29,833 bases of DNA from an uncultured Eubacteriales bacterium. GTDB lineage: Bacteria; Bacillota; Clostridia; Oscillospirales; Oscillospiraceae. Made by a program: the position numbers and the translations under genes. Location: the NCBI GenBank assembly GCA_900545405.1, contig UQYT01000032.1, positions 1 through 29,833 on the forward strand. The letters are read 5' to 3'. Numbering within the stretch: position 1 is the first letter of the stretch; every line of letters starts with the position of its first letter. The notes beneath the pieces are model-generated. The model was given only the letters and a program-made list of their open reading frames with translations. It was not told the DNA's origin and did not search any database. Below are positions 23,216-29,833 of this stretch, in pieces.

Positions 23216-23244
23216 ATAATAATATCATGACAAAGAATTGTCAA
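23216..23244 (-). promoter_or_regulatory. Promoter of the Fe-S flavoprotein-hypA-hypB operon
   Basis: On the minus strand TTGACA (23239-23244) and TATTAT (23216-23221) are 17 bases apart. Operator 2 fills the spacer and part of the -35 box. Confidence 0.8.
23228..23243. promoter_or_regulatory. Palindromic operator 2
   Basis: TGACAA-AGAA-TTGTCA is a perfect 6-4-6 inverted repeat. It shares the TGACA/TGTCA half-site with operator 1 and overlaps the minus-strand promoter, so binding of the adjacent TetR regulator would repress the operon. Confidence 0.75.
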
Positions 23245-23258
23245 TATATTATTTCATC

Positions 23259-23287
23259 TTGACTCCGCCTTTTTTAAACTCTACAAT
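23259..23287 (+). promoter_or_regulatory. Promoter of the first TetR-family gene
   Basis: TTGACT (23259-23264) and TACAAT (23282-23287) are separated by 17 bases, divergent from the flavoprotein promoter. Confidence 0.75.
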
Positions 23288-23329
23288 AGCGTAAGGACGG
23301 GAGCTATGCGCCGGTATGGAGGAAACTGT

Positions 23330-23950
23330 ATGGATATGCGCAGTCAAATAATGGACGCGAGCAGGAGGCTGTTCCTTGAGCGCGGTTATCGCGGCACGAG
23401 CATGAGGGAGATCGCCGCCGCGTGCGGGATTAAGGTGGGAAATTTAAACTACTACTTCCGCAAAAAGGAAGATCTGCTCATGCTGCACCACAACAACCTG
23501 ATGGACTCGTATTGCGGCAGCTTGCCCGCAGAGTTTTTCAGCGAGCCGTGGAGCGGGTATATCGCGGTGGAATACTGCTTTCTGCGCGCCATCGCCGAGT
23601 CCGAGGCCGCGCTGCGGCTCTATAACGAGGTTGTAAACGTACCCTCGCTGAGAGAGGTCTATTGTGCAAAGCATCACGAGCTGTTTCTGCGCTTTTTTCC
23701 CGAGGACGGATTCGAGCTCGATTCGCGCGAGGTGTATTTTTCGACCGTGTCGATGTGCGCTGTGGAATTCCAGATGATGGAGCAGTACGCGAGGTACAAG
23801 GGCGTCGTGGCTTTCGACTCGCTGACCCGCTACTTCTTTTTGACTCGGCTGACCACGCTCCACCTGGATGACGGCGGGCGTATAGACGCCGGGATCTCCC
23901 TCGGCAATGAGTATTACGCCAACGTACTGCGAGATTTGCGCCTTGAATAG
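23330..23950 (+). CDS. TetR-family regulator of the divergent Fe-S/Hyp operon
   Basis: A 206-residue repressor. The N-terminal DNA-binding domain is typical: LFLERGYRGTSMREIAAACG followed by VGNLNYYFRKKEDLL. The ligand domain is not recognisable by motif and no ligand is implied. I chose ATG 23330, preceded by GGAGG with 7-base spacing; an ATG at 23306 would add 8 residues. It is divergent from the Fe-S flavoprotein operon with two palindromic sites between, so it probably controls that operon. The gene ends in TAG after LRDLRLE. The same frame then stays open for 47 more codons, to TGA at 24092-24094. Confidence 0.9.
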   Translation: MDMRSQIMDASRRLFLERGYRGTSMREIAAACGIKVGNLNYYFRKKEDLLMLHHNNLMDSYCGSLPAEFFSEPWSGYIAVEYCFLRAIAESEAALRLYNEVVNVPSLREVYCAKHHELFLRFFPEDGFELDSREVYFSTVSMCAVEFQMMEQYARYKGVVAFDSLTRYFFLTRLTTLHLDDGGRIDAGISLGNEYYANVLRDLRLE

Positions 23951-24109
23951 GCATCGGCGCTCAGGGGCATACTCAGCACTCTGCTGATCTTTGCGGGCGA
24001 GAACCCCTCCGAGCACGCTGCGGCCGCGTCCGAGGGGCTGGCGCGCGGGCTGGCAATAGCCGCCGCTATGGCTGAAGCCGGACTGAAATATTGAACAGAG
24101 GACGCGAAC

Positions 24110-24139
24110 AGCGCCCCGGGGAGCCCCGGGGCGCTGCTT
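24110..24139 (+). terminator. Hairpin between convergent TetR and flavoenzyme genes
   Basis: AGCGCCCCGGGG / CCCCGGGGCGCT with a 2-base loop is followed by GCTTTT on the plus strand. It lies between the TetR gene and the convergent flavoenzyme stop at 24151, 12 bases before the latter. Confidence 0.85.
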
Positions 24140-24150
24140 TTACTGTATTC

Positions 24151-26088
24151 TCACGCGTCCAGCGTTACGCCGAATTTGCTGCCGTGGAGGACGGCTTTGT
24201 TTATCTTGCCGGTGGCAAGTGCGTCGCCGCCCTTATAGACGTTTATGCCCGCGGCGAGCAGTTCGTTGTAGAGGGCGTCGTTGGGCTTTACACCAACGGA
24301 CATTATGACTATGTCTGCCTCGATGGCCAGCTCGCTGCCGTCGATGGTGCTCTCGGCAATCAGCTTGCCATTCTCAAACTTGACGGCCTTATGGTCGTAG
24401 TGCAGGCCGACGCCCTGGTCGTTGCAGTGGCGGGTCTCCAGGCAGGCCTCCTGCTGATAGCGCAGGTCGGTCATAGCTTCCGGCCAGGCCGGGAGCATAT
24501 CCACCACATCGACGGTGCTGCCCTGGCGGCGCAGGAAGAGCGCCACCTCCAGGCCGGTTATTCCGCCGCCGAGGACGACTATCTTCTTGCCGTCGAAGTG
24601 CATATCCTGCACGAGCACGTCGTGGCTCTGGTAGACGGGGACGTTCTCGAGCCCGGGCAGGGGGATGCTGACGGCGTTGCTGCCGCTCGCTATGAACACG
24701 GCGTAGGGCTTGAGCGCCATGATCATGTCGGCCGTGGCCTCGGTGTTGAGGCGGACGTCTATGCCGAGCTTCTCCGCCATGGACTTGTAGTAGCCGACGG
24801 CCCAGTCGAACTTGCCCTTGAAGGGGGGCAGCTTGGCGATGTGCAGGTTGCCGCCTATCTCGCCGCCCTTGTCGAAGACTACGGGCTCGAAGCCGCGCTG
24901 CTTGAGCGTGACGGCGGCCTCCATACCGGCGGGGCCGGCGCCGACTATGGCCACGACGCGCCCGTCGCCGTTCACCTTGAGCGGACGCTTGGCGCCCTCG
25001 CGCAGGGCGTAGGGGTTGACGGAGCAGTTGGTCTGGTCGCAGGCGAAGAGGCCGACGTTGAAGCAGTTCATGCAGGAGATGCAGTAGCGCAGCTCGTCCT
25101 CGCGGCCTTCCTCACATTTTTTGACCCACTCGCGCTCGGCGAGGATGCCGCGGCCCATGCCGACCATGTCGCAGTCGCCCTCGGAGATGATCTTGTCGAC
25201 GAACTCCGGATGACGGATGCTGCCGGTGGCGACAACAGGAATACTGACGGCCTGTTTCACCAGCTTAGCGGCGGGGACTTTCCAGCCCTCGGCACGGTGA
25301 ACGTCACCGGACATGATGTCATCCTGGTGATAGATGGTGCCGCCGGCTGAAACGGCTATCATATTGGCTCCGGCAGCCTCGATGAGTGGGGCGACCTGGG
25401 CGCACTGCTCAGGCGTGATGCCGTCCTGACCGTTGGGGCCTTCGCCCTTCGGGTAGTCGAAGCCCTGCATCTTGACGGAGATTATCTTGTCTGGGCCAAT
25501 AACCTCGCGGATACGGCTTATCGTCTCTGTGGCAAAGCGGGCGCGGTCTTCGACATTCTCCCATCCATACTCGTCTGTACGGTGGTTGAAGAGCGGAGAG
25601 ATGAACTGGCAGGCCAGGTAGCCGTGGCAGGTCTGGAACTCTATGCCGTCGGCCCCGGCTGCCATCGCGCGCTTTGCGGCGGCAACGAACTTGTCCTGGA
25701 TGCTGCGTATTTCGTCGATGCTTAGCTCGTCGACGGTCTTGGGCTGGATGCCGGAGTAGTTTGTCGCGCCGGGATGCCAGAGCTGGAAGAGTATCTTGGC
25801 GCCGTGCTTGTGCGCGGCGGCGGCAAGGCGGCGCAGCCCGGGTATAAATTTGTCATCATAGATACCAGGCTGGAGGGGCAGCACACTAGGCCAGTCCTTG
25901 TCAACTATCATGGCACCGGGTATAACGATGCCTACTCCTCCGGCCGCGACGGACTCAATATAATCGATGTCGCGCACGGATACGCCGTCGTCAAAGTTGG
26001 AGATGGTCTTTGCCATAGCCAGGAACACTATGCGGTTCTTGACAGTCTGGCTGCCTACATTGATGGGTTCAAGAAACTTATGGCTCAT
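24151..26088 (-). CDS. Old-yellow-enzyme-type NADH:flavin oxidoreductase (BaiCD/2,4-dienoyl-CoA reductase family)
   Basis: A 645-residue ene-reductase with FMN, [4Fe-4S] and FAD. Residues 1-350 are the FMN TIM barrel, with HGYLACQFISPLFNHRTDEYG (about 155-175) as the family signature. The cluster cysteines are C336, C339, C342 and probably C355 (CISCMNC then NCSVNP); C350 is extra. The FAD/NAD(P) half follows with IVGAGPAGME (381-390) and VVLGGGITGLEVA. Relatives include bile-acid BaiCD/BaiH, daidzein reductase, enoate and dienoyl-CoA reductases; all reduce a C=C bond next to a carbonyl. It is third in an operon behind two SDR genes, starting 17 bases after the SDR stop with GGAGG. The substrate is unknown. 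A broken partial copy lies at 18331-18690. Confidence 0.93.
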   Translation of the reverse strand: MSHKFLEPINVGSQTVKNRIVFLAMAKTISNFDDGVSVRDIDYIESVAAGGVGIVIPGAMIVDKDWPSVLPLQPGIYDDKFIPGLRRLAAAAHKHGAKILFQLWHPGATNYSGIQPKTVDELSIDEIRSIQDKFVAAAKRAMAAGADGIEFQTCHGYLACQFISPLFNHRTDEYGWENVEDRARFATETISRIREVIGPDKIISVKMQGFDYPKGEGPNGQDGITPEQCAQVAPLIEAAGANMIAVSAGGTIYHQDDIMSGDVHRAEGWKVPAAKLVKQAVSIPVVATGSIRHPEFVDKIISEGDCDMVGMGRGILAEREWVKKCEEGREDELRYCISCMNCFNVGLFACDQTNCSVNPYALREGAKRPLKVNGDGRVVAIVGAGPAGMEAAVTLKQRGFEPVVFDKGGEIGGNLHIAKLPPFKGKFDWAVGYYKSMAEKLGIDVRLNTEATADMIMALKPYAVFIASGSNAVSIPLPGLENVPVYQSHDVLVQDMHFDGKKIVVLGGGITGLEVALFLRRQGSTVDVVDMLPAWPEAMTDLRYQQEACLETRHCNDQGVGLHYDHKAVKFENGKLIAESTIDGSELAIEADIVIMSVGVKPNDALYNELLAAGINVYKGGDALATGKINKAVLHGSKFGVTLDA

Positions 26089-26105
26089 TGCTCTTCCTCC
26101 TTCTA

Positions 26106-26936
26106 TCAGACAAACATTGTCTCACCGCTGGCGCGCACCGATATCTCGCTGATGTTTACACCCCAGGGCTGGTTCATAACGTAGATGATGTTGTCGGCCA
26201 GGACTTCAGGGCCGAAGTCGAAGCAGTGTATGTTCTCCCGGTCATCACGTCCAGGAGTACCAAGGCCGGTAAAGGCATCTATCAGCTTGCCGTAGACACC
26301 AGACAGGCTGGCGTTGAAGTCAACCTCGGTAGAGACGAGACCCGTGTCGGCTACAGAGGTTGGCTTTATGACGGAGAACTTTATCTTGCCGGAGTTCTCG
26401 ACGCGCATTGAGTCTGCCATAATGCGTACGCTCGCCTTGCTGAGATTGTATACTGCACCACCAGAGACACCGTAGTTGCCAAGAATAGAGGAGACGTTTA
26501 TTACATGACCATGACCCTGCTTAATCATTTGGTCATATACGGCAGCAGTGGCGTAGAGGGTGCCCTTTATGGAAGCGTCGATGCACTCCTCCCAGGCTTG
26601 CATGGCGAACTTATGCTGACTAAGGTATCCGAGCGGCATGGTGCCGGCGTCGTTGACGAGTATGTCGATGGCTCCGTAGGTGTCGATTGCGAATTGCGCC
26701 ATATCCTGCACCTGACGCTGGTCTCGCAGGTCGGTCTTGATGTAAGAGGCCTCGCCGCCCTTGGCGCGGATGTCCTCGCATATCTCCTTGAGGAGGTTGT
26801 CACGTCTCGCGGCGAGCACGACCTTGCCTCCCAGCTCCGCGGCCTTCATGGCGGTATACTTGCCAAAGCCGCTAGACGCGCCGGTGACGATGATTACCTT
26901 GTCCTTGATGTAGTTTTCAGTCCTGTAGCTGTTCAT
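26106..26936 (-). CDS. Short-chain dehydrogenase/reductase 1
   Basis: A 276-residue classical SDR oxidoreductase for an alcohol/ketone pair. The cofactor motif TGASSGFG is followed by VVLAARR; the Arg after strand 2 suggests NADPH. The catalytic Ser lies in INVSSILG and Tyr/Lys in YNLSK. The NNAG motif is changed to NDAG. The C-terminus (ADNIIYVMNQPWGVNISEIS) is shared with the next SDR, showing a tandem duplication. The start at 26936 has GGGAGG with 7-base spacing and follows the upstream stop by 15 bases. Operon position suggests that it acts on the same molecule as the ene-reductase, for example a cyclic ketone. Confidence 0.93.
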   Translation of the reverse strand: MNSYRTENYIKDKVIIVTGASSGFGKYTAMKAAELGGKVVLAARRDNLLKEICEDIRAKGGEASYIKTDLRDQRQVQDMAQFAIDTYGAIDILVNDAGTMPLGYLSQHKFAMQAWEECIDASIKGTLYATAAVYDQMIKQGHGHVINVSSILGNYGVSGGAVYNLSKASVRIMADSMRVENSGKIKFSVIKPTSVADTGLVSTEVDFNASLSGVYGKLIDAFTGLGTPGRDDRENIHCFDFGPEVLADNIIYVMNQPWGVNISEISVRASGETMFV

Positions 26937-26951
26937 CGCTGTACCTCCCTA

Positions 26952-27800
26952 TCAAATAACAAACAGGTCGCCACTCATGCGGACGGTAATATCGCCGATG
27001 CTGACGCCCCAGGGCTGGTTGATTGCATATATAATGTTATCGGCGAGAATCTGCGGGTCGGGGTCGTTATACTTCATGGAGTTTATGTCGTGGAAGTCTG
27101 GGCGCAATGGGCTCTCTTCCATCTGGTTGAGTATCTCCATCGGGCCCTTGACGGACGGGATGAGCGCGTACGCATCTACGACGCTTCCGGCGAGGTTTGT
27201 ACGCATGAAGCCTGTTGGCTTTATTGTGGTAACCTTTATCTTGCCCTGGCACTCGCTGCGAAGGCTCTCTGCAAGGTACTGCACGCCCATCTTTGCGACC
27301 TGATATACACCCGCGCCCGCGACGGGGAAATTGGCATATACGGAGGACACGTTTATAACCTGACCGCGCTCCTGCTTAATCATCTGGTCGTACACAGCGC
27401 TGATGCCGTAAATCGTACCCTTAATCGAAATGTCAATGCACTCTTCCCACTTCTCAAGCGCCTGCTCATGCTCGGAGAAATAGGCAAGCGGCATCGTCCC
27501 GGCGTTGTTTACGAGCACGTCGATGGCTCCGTAGGTGTCGACGGCAAACTTTGCCATGTTAAATACCTCGTCCTTTTTGGAAACATCGGTGACCACATAG
27601 GCCGCTTCGCCACCTGCAGCCTTGATTTCGCCAACTACGGACTTGAGTTTTCCCTCGTTACGAGCGGCGAGGACGACTTTTCCTCCCATCTCGGCAGCGC
27701 GCTTGGCTGTCAGCAGGCCGAAGCCGCTGGACGCGCCGGTGATGATTATCACCTTGCCCTCTACATAGTTTTTCTGGATGTAGTTGCTCTCGTAATTCAT
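26952..27800 (-). CDS. Short-chain dehydrogenase/reductase 2, first gene of operon
   Basis: A 282-residue SDR paralogous to its neighbour. It has TGASSGFG, VVLAARN, the standard NNAG, catalytic Ser in INVSSVYA and YQVAK. Before the fold is an extra N-terminal leader (NYESNYIQKNYVEG), similar to that of SDR 1 and unusual in length for the family. Its substrate loop (about 190-240) is longer and different from SDR 1, so the two enzymes probably take different substrates or stereoisomers. The start at 27800 has GGAGG; the open frame extends further upstream but would cross the promoter and operator. It is transcribed first. Confidence 0.92.
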   Translation of the reverse strand: MNYESNYIQKNYVEGKVIIITGASSGFGLLTAKRAAEMGGKVVLAARNEGKLKSVVGEIKAAGGEAAYVVTDVSKKDEVFNMAKFAVDTYGAIDVLVNNAGTMPLAYFSEHEQALEKWEECIDISIKGTIYGISAVYDQMIKQERGQVINVSSVYANFPVAGAGVYQVAKMGVQYLAESLRSECQGKIKVTTIKPTGFMRTNLAGSVVDAYALIPSVKGPMEILNQMEESPLRPDFHDINSMKYNDPDPQILADNIIYAINQPWGVSIGDITVRMSGDLFVI

Positions 27801-27829
27801 CAACTTTTCTGCCTCCAGTCGTGGTTTTC

Positions 27830-27845
27830 TTGGCACATCTGCCAA
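27830..27845. promoter_or_regulatory. Inverted repeat, likely operator of the SDR/flavoenzyme operon
   Basis: TTGGCA-CATC-TGCCAA is a perfect 6-4-6 repeat lying 30 bases before the SDR 2 start and just downstream of the predicted transcription start. It is a good candidate site for the divergent TetR regulator. Confidence 0.6.
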
Positions 27846-27856
27846 ACTCTGTGTTA

Positions 27857-27885
27857 AGTATATAACTAGCAAGTAGGAGGCTCAA
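27857..27885 (-). promoter_or_regulatory. Promoter of the SDR/flavoenzyme operon
   Basis: On the minus strand TTGAGC (27880-27885) and TATACT (27857-27862) are separated by 17 bases, directly upstream of the inverted repeat at 27830-27845. Confidence 0.65.
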
Positions 27886-27992
27886 TTCACGGCGCACCTA
27901 TTTTGTGCACATTTGCATAATGCCGTGTAAAAGTATAGATTAATTATTGCACCATGTGCGAAAGTAAGTTAAAATATTGTCTGGGTGATAGC

Positions 27993-28568
27993 ATGGGCAA
28001 GCGTATGAGCACCAAAGAGCATATTATGGAGTCATTTCTCTCCCTGTTGGAGGACAAACCCCTGACGGACATTTCCGTTTCGGAGATAGTGGAGCGCGCC
28101 GGAGTAAGCAAGCGCAGCTTTTACAACCACTTCGTGGACAAGTACGACTTGATGGGCTACGCTTACCGCGAGCTGGTCGAGCAGGAGTGGTATAAGGATG
28201 GGCGGCGCTGCTCGCTGGTCGAGTTCTTCAACCGCTGCTGGACCTTCGACGGCAGTGAGCCGATGATGGAGCGCTTTAAGAACACCATGTCTTATATAGG
28301 GCAGAACGATTTGCGCAGTGAGATTGAGAATCAGGGTGTCAAGGATTTGAAACGGATGCTGGGGTGGAACGGTTACCCTGGGCCGTATGACGAAGAATTG
28401 GACAACATTCTGCTCTTCTTCATGTGCGGCATCAGCCGCATGGCTGAGCGACACTTTGAAAACTCCCGTGATACGCCCATAACCTGGCTTTCGGACTACG
28501 GAGCAAAATGCCTGCCATCTGAAATAGCCGAATATTTGCTTCGCGACCCGAACGAAAGCAAAAGCTGA
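27993..28568 (+). CDS. TetR-family regulator of the divergent SDR/flavoenzyme operon
   Basis: A 191-residue repressor with the N-terminal helix-turn-helix ISVSEIVERAGVSKRSFYNHF followed by DKYDLMGYAYRE. This resembles the TetR group with a C-terminal domain of DhaS/YxaF-like type, but the ligand domain cannot be assigned firmly. The start at 27993 is preceded by a modest GGGTGAT; an ATG at 28005 and one at 27954 are alternatives. It is divergent from the SDR/flavoenzyme operon, with short dyads in the 154-base gap, so it probably senses the substrate of that pathway. A strong terminator follows. Confidence 0.88.
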   Translation: MGKRMSTKEHIMESFLSLLEDKPLTDISVSEIVERAGVSKRSFYNHFVDKYDLMGYAYRELVEQEWYKDGRRCSLVEFFNRCWTFDGSEPMMERFKNTMSYIGQNDLRSEIENQGVKDLKRMLGWNGYPGPYDEELDNILLFFMCGISRMAERHFENSRDTPITWLSDYGAKCLPSEIAEYLLRDPNESKS

Positions 28569-28573
28569 AATGA

Positions 28574-28612
28574 GTCTGGGTGCGTTCCAAATTGGAACAC
28601 ACCCAGACGTTT
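28574..28612 (+). terminator. Terminator after the second TetR gene
   Basis: GTCTGGGTG / CACCCAGAC plus inner GTTCCAA / TTGGAAC (one mismatch between the two stems) is followed by GTTTTTATT. The tail overlaps the stop of the convergent relaxase gene. Confidence 0.9.
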
Positions 28613-29833
28613 TTATTCTCCGCGCACAGTCTGCATACTTCTCAAAAGTCGCGTTTTGCGACTTTTATCCTCTCTCGCGCTGAGCGCGCGGTCTGCGCAA
28701 TACTTCACGTCCAGCAGCTCTACAAGTTCGTCGCGGAGTGTTTTGTACTTGGCGTAAACTGCGTCATTTTCACGCTCCAACGCTGCAAGCCCACGCTGCC
28801 AGTCGGCAATGTGGATGCTGCCGGGGAGCTTGCGCCGCGCCATGTAGAATTGCCGCAGCTCGCCTTCGTGCTCAGACTTGAACTTTTCGCGCTTGTGCTT
28901 CCAGCGAATGGAGCACAGCTCGTCGTATAATGGCTTGAAGCGCTTGAACACCTCAGCGTACCTCATCCATTCACGCAGCTCTTTTGACCGCTTTTTGTTA
29001 GCGTCGAGTGTGGTTTTCGTTTCATCAAGCGACGAATGAAGCGAATCGAGACGGGCTTCGAGGTCATCGAGAGTATGTAACCCGTTCTCATTCAAATAGG
29101 CAATAGCGCTTGTAAGACGTTTCAGGTTGCCTACCTTGGCCTTGCTGCTCCACGCCCCGGCGTTTCGTGCGTCGAAGTAGTCGGCTAGCAGTTTGGCGAG
29201 CGACGGTGAGTGAGATTTGTCCAGCTTCACGCGCGCGTCGCTAAGCCAGCTAATGAGTGTCTTGATTTGCTCTCCCAACGTCCGAAGCATCGCGCTCGCG
29301 GATTTAATCCACCGGTTGTGCCCACCCTTGTCAGTTACGATGCCTCTGGCCTCCATCTGCCGCACAGCGACACCCTCGTGGATGGTTGGAATCTGCTCGA
29401 CGCCCTGCCGCTCATAGGAGCGGTGGTCTATGCGGCAAGGCAGGCCCTTTTCCTCAAATTTGGCGTTGCACAGCGTCGCCCACGCCTCGCGCCACGCTTC
29501 AAGCGTCTCGGGTTTGCCCCAGTCCGTTGTTGGCACAGCGTCGAATTTGCCGTCCTCGCGGTAAATCCGCCGCTGTTTCGCACCCCATGTGCCGTCCGGG
29601 TTCAGCGGTCGAATCGGGCAGAGGACGTGGAAGTGTGGGTTAGCGATTCCACCGTCTTTATCTGGCTGATGGACAGCAAAGTCCGCAATCATGCCGCGGG
29701 AGACGAAGTTGTCCAGCAGAAATTGCCGCGCGAGCTGTATATTCTCGTCGAGCGAAAACTCGTTTTGCAGCGCGATGTCGAAGCTGTAGGCGAGCTGAGC
29801 GTTCTTGTTACGCTCGACTTCCTCGACCGCGTT
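28613..29833 (-). CDS. MobA/MobL-family relaxase, C-terminal part; 5' end beyond window
   Basis: The last 406 residues of a mobilisation relaxase, which nicks the origin of transfer of a plasmid or integrative element. The metal-binding motif NPHFHVLCPIRP identifies the family. It is followed by RRIYREDGKF and a WREAWATLCNAKFEEKG-type segment with RIDHRSYERQG, all usual in MobA/MobL proteins. The C-terminal half is charged and probably coiled-coil (about 200-330 of the visible part). The frame is open to the right edge, so the N-terminal catalytic Tyr is outside. No accessory mobilisation gene is visible here. It places the boundary of a mobile element near 28600 (inference). Confidence 0.88.
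   Translation of the reverse strand, partial: NAVEEVERNKNAQLAYSFDIALQNEFSLDENIQLARQFLLDNFVSRGMIADFAVHQPDKDGGIANPHFHVLCPIRPLNPDGTWGAKQRRIYREDGKFDAVPTTDWGKPETLEAWREAWATLCNAKFEEKGLPCRIDHRSYERQGVEQIPTIHEGVAVRQMEARGIVTDKGGHNRWIKSASAMLRTLGEQIKTLISWLSDARVKLDKSHSPSLAKLLADYFDARNAGAWSSKAKVGNLKRLTSAIAYLNENGLHTLDDLEARLDSLHSSLDETKTTLDANKKRSKELREWMRYAEVFKRFKPLYDELCSIRWKHKREKFKSEHEGELRQFYMARRKLPGSIHIADWQRGLAALERENDAVYAKYKTLRDELVELLDVKYCADRALSAREDKSRKTRLLRSMQTVRGE

Noticed and set aside
2569..24094. Global recoding of TAG as a sense codon
   Set aside because: arsR ends in TAG and is followed at once by a palindrome, and arsC has two TAG codons close together after a complete protein. Genuine stops at TAG make whole-genome recoding unlikely, although local suppression remains possible.
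1..29833. CRISPR arrays, rRNA and tRNA genes
   Set aside because: No regularly spaced repeats or recognisable rRNA or tRNA sequence was seen on either strand.

Overview
The window looks like a chromosome segment from an anaerobic, GC-rich member of the Clostridia, probably a gut Oscillospirales relative. This is an inference from the SLH-anchored surface protein, the molybdenum hydroxylase, Fe-S flavoenzymes and HypA/HypB of anaerobes, strong AGGAGG ribosome binding sites, and GC-rich third codon positions. No rRNA, tRNA or CRISPR array was seen.

Layout. (1) 1-3395, minus strand: a molybdenum hydroxylase operon in the order [2Fe-2S] subunit, molybdopterin subunit, FAD subunit. The molybdopterin subunit has an in-frame TAG at codon 101. 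The FAD subunit runs off the left edge just as a GltD-like cysteine motif begins. (2) 3605-5542, minus: a GH42 beta-galactosidase with its own promoter and terminator. (3) 5647-8162, minus: an arsenic operon (arsR, ArsP-type permease, CxxC thiol protein, arsC) with two matching operators, ending in the remains of an unrecognised gene. (4) 8307-8966, plus: a B3/B4-domain protein. (5) 9035-14960: a LacI-type regulator divergent from an alpha-glucan ABC importer (binding protein and two permeases, no ATPase) and a GH13 neopullulanase-like enzyme. Palindromic operators lie in the divergent region. (6) 15066-17642, minus: an S-layer-homology protein with a beta-helix-like region. (7) About 17700-19470: a gene-poor scar with a short ORF, strong hairpins, a broken C-terminal copy of the flavoenzyme encoded at 24151-26088, and the tail of an RlmD-like methyltransferase fused head-to-head to it. 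(8) 19484-23950: an 887-residue Fe-S/GltD-like flavoprotein with hypA and hypB in one tight operon, divergent from a TetR regulator, with two palindromic operators between them. (9) 24151-28568: an operon of two short-chain dehydrogenases and an old-yellow-enzyme/BaiCD-type reductase, divergent from a second TetR regulator. (10) 28613-29833, minus: the C-terminal part of a MobA/MobL relaxase, so a mobile element reaches the right edge.

Working together. Regions 5 and 2 point to uptake and breakdown of oligosaccharides. Region 3 is arsenic detoxification. Region 9 is a self-contained, regulated ene-reductase plus ketoreductase set. By family resemblance it could process cyclic enones such as steroids, bile acids or flavonoids, but the substrate cannot be read from sequence. 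Region 8 is the least explained: nickel chaperones translationally coupled to an Fe-S electron-transfer flavoprotein, with no hydrogenase or urease in view. Regions 7 and 10 and the duplicated flavoenzyme fragment show that this part of the chromosome has been rearranged.
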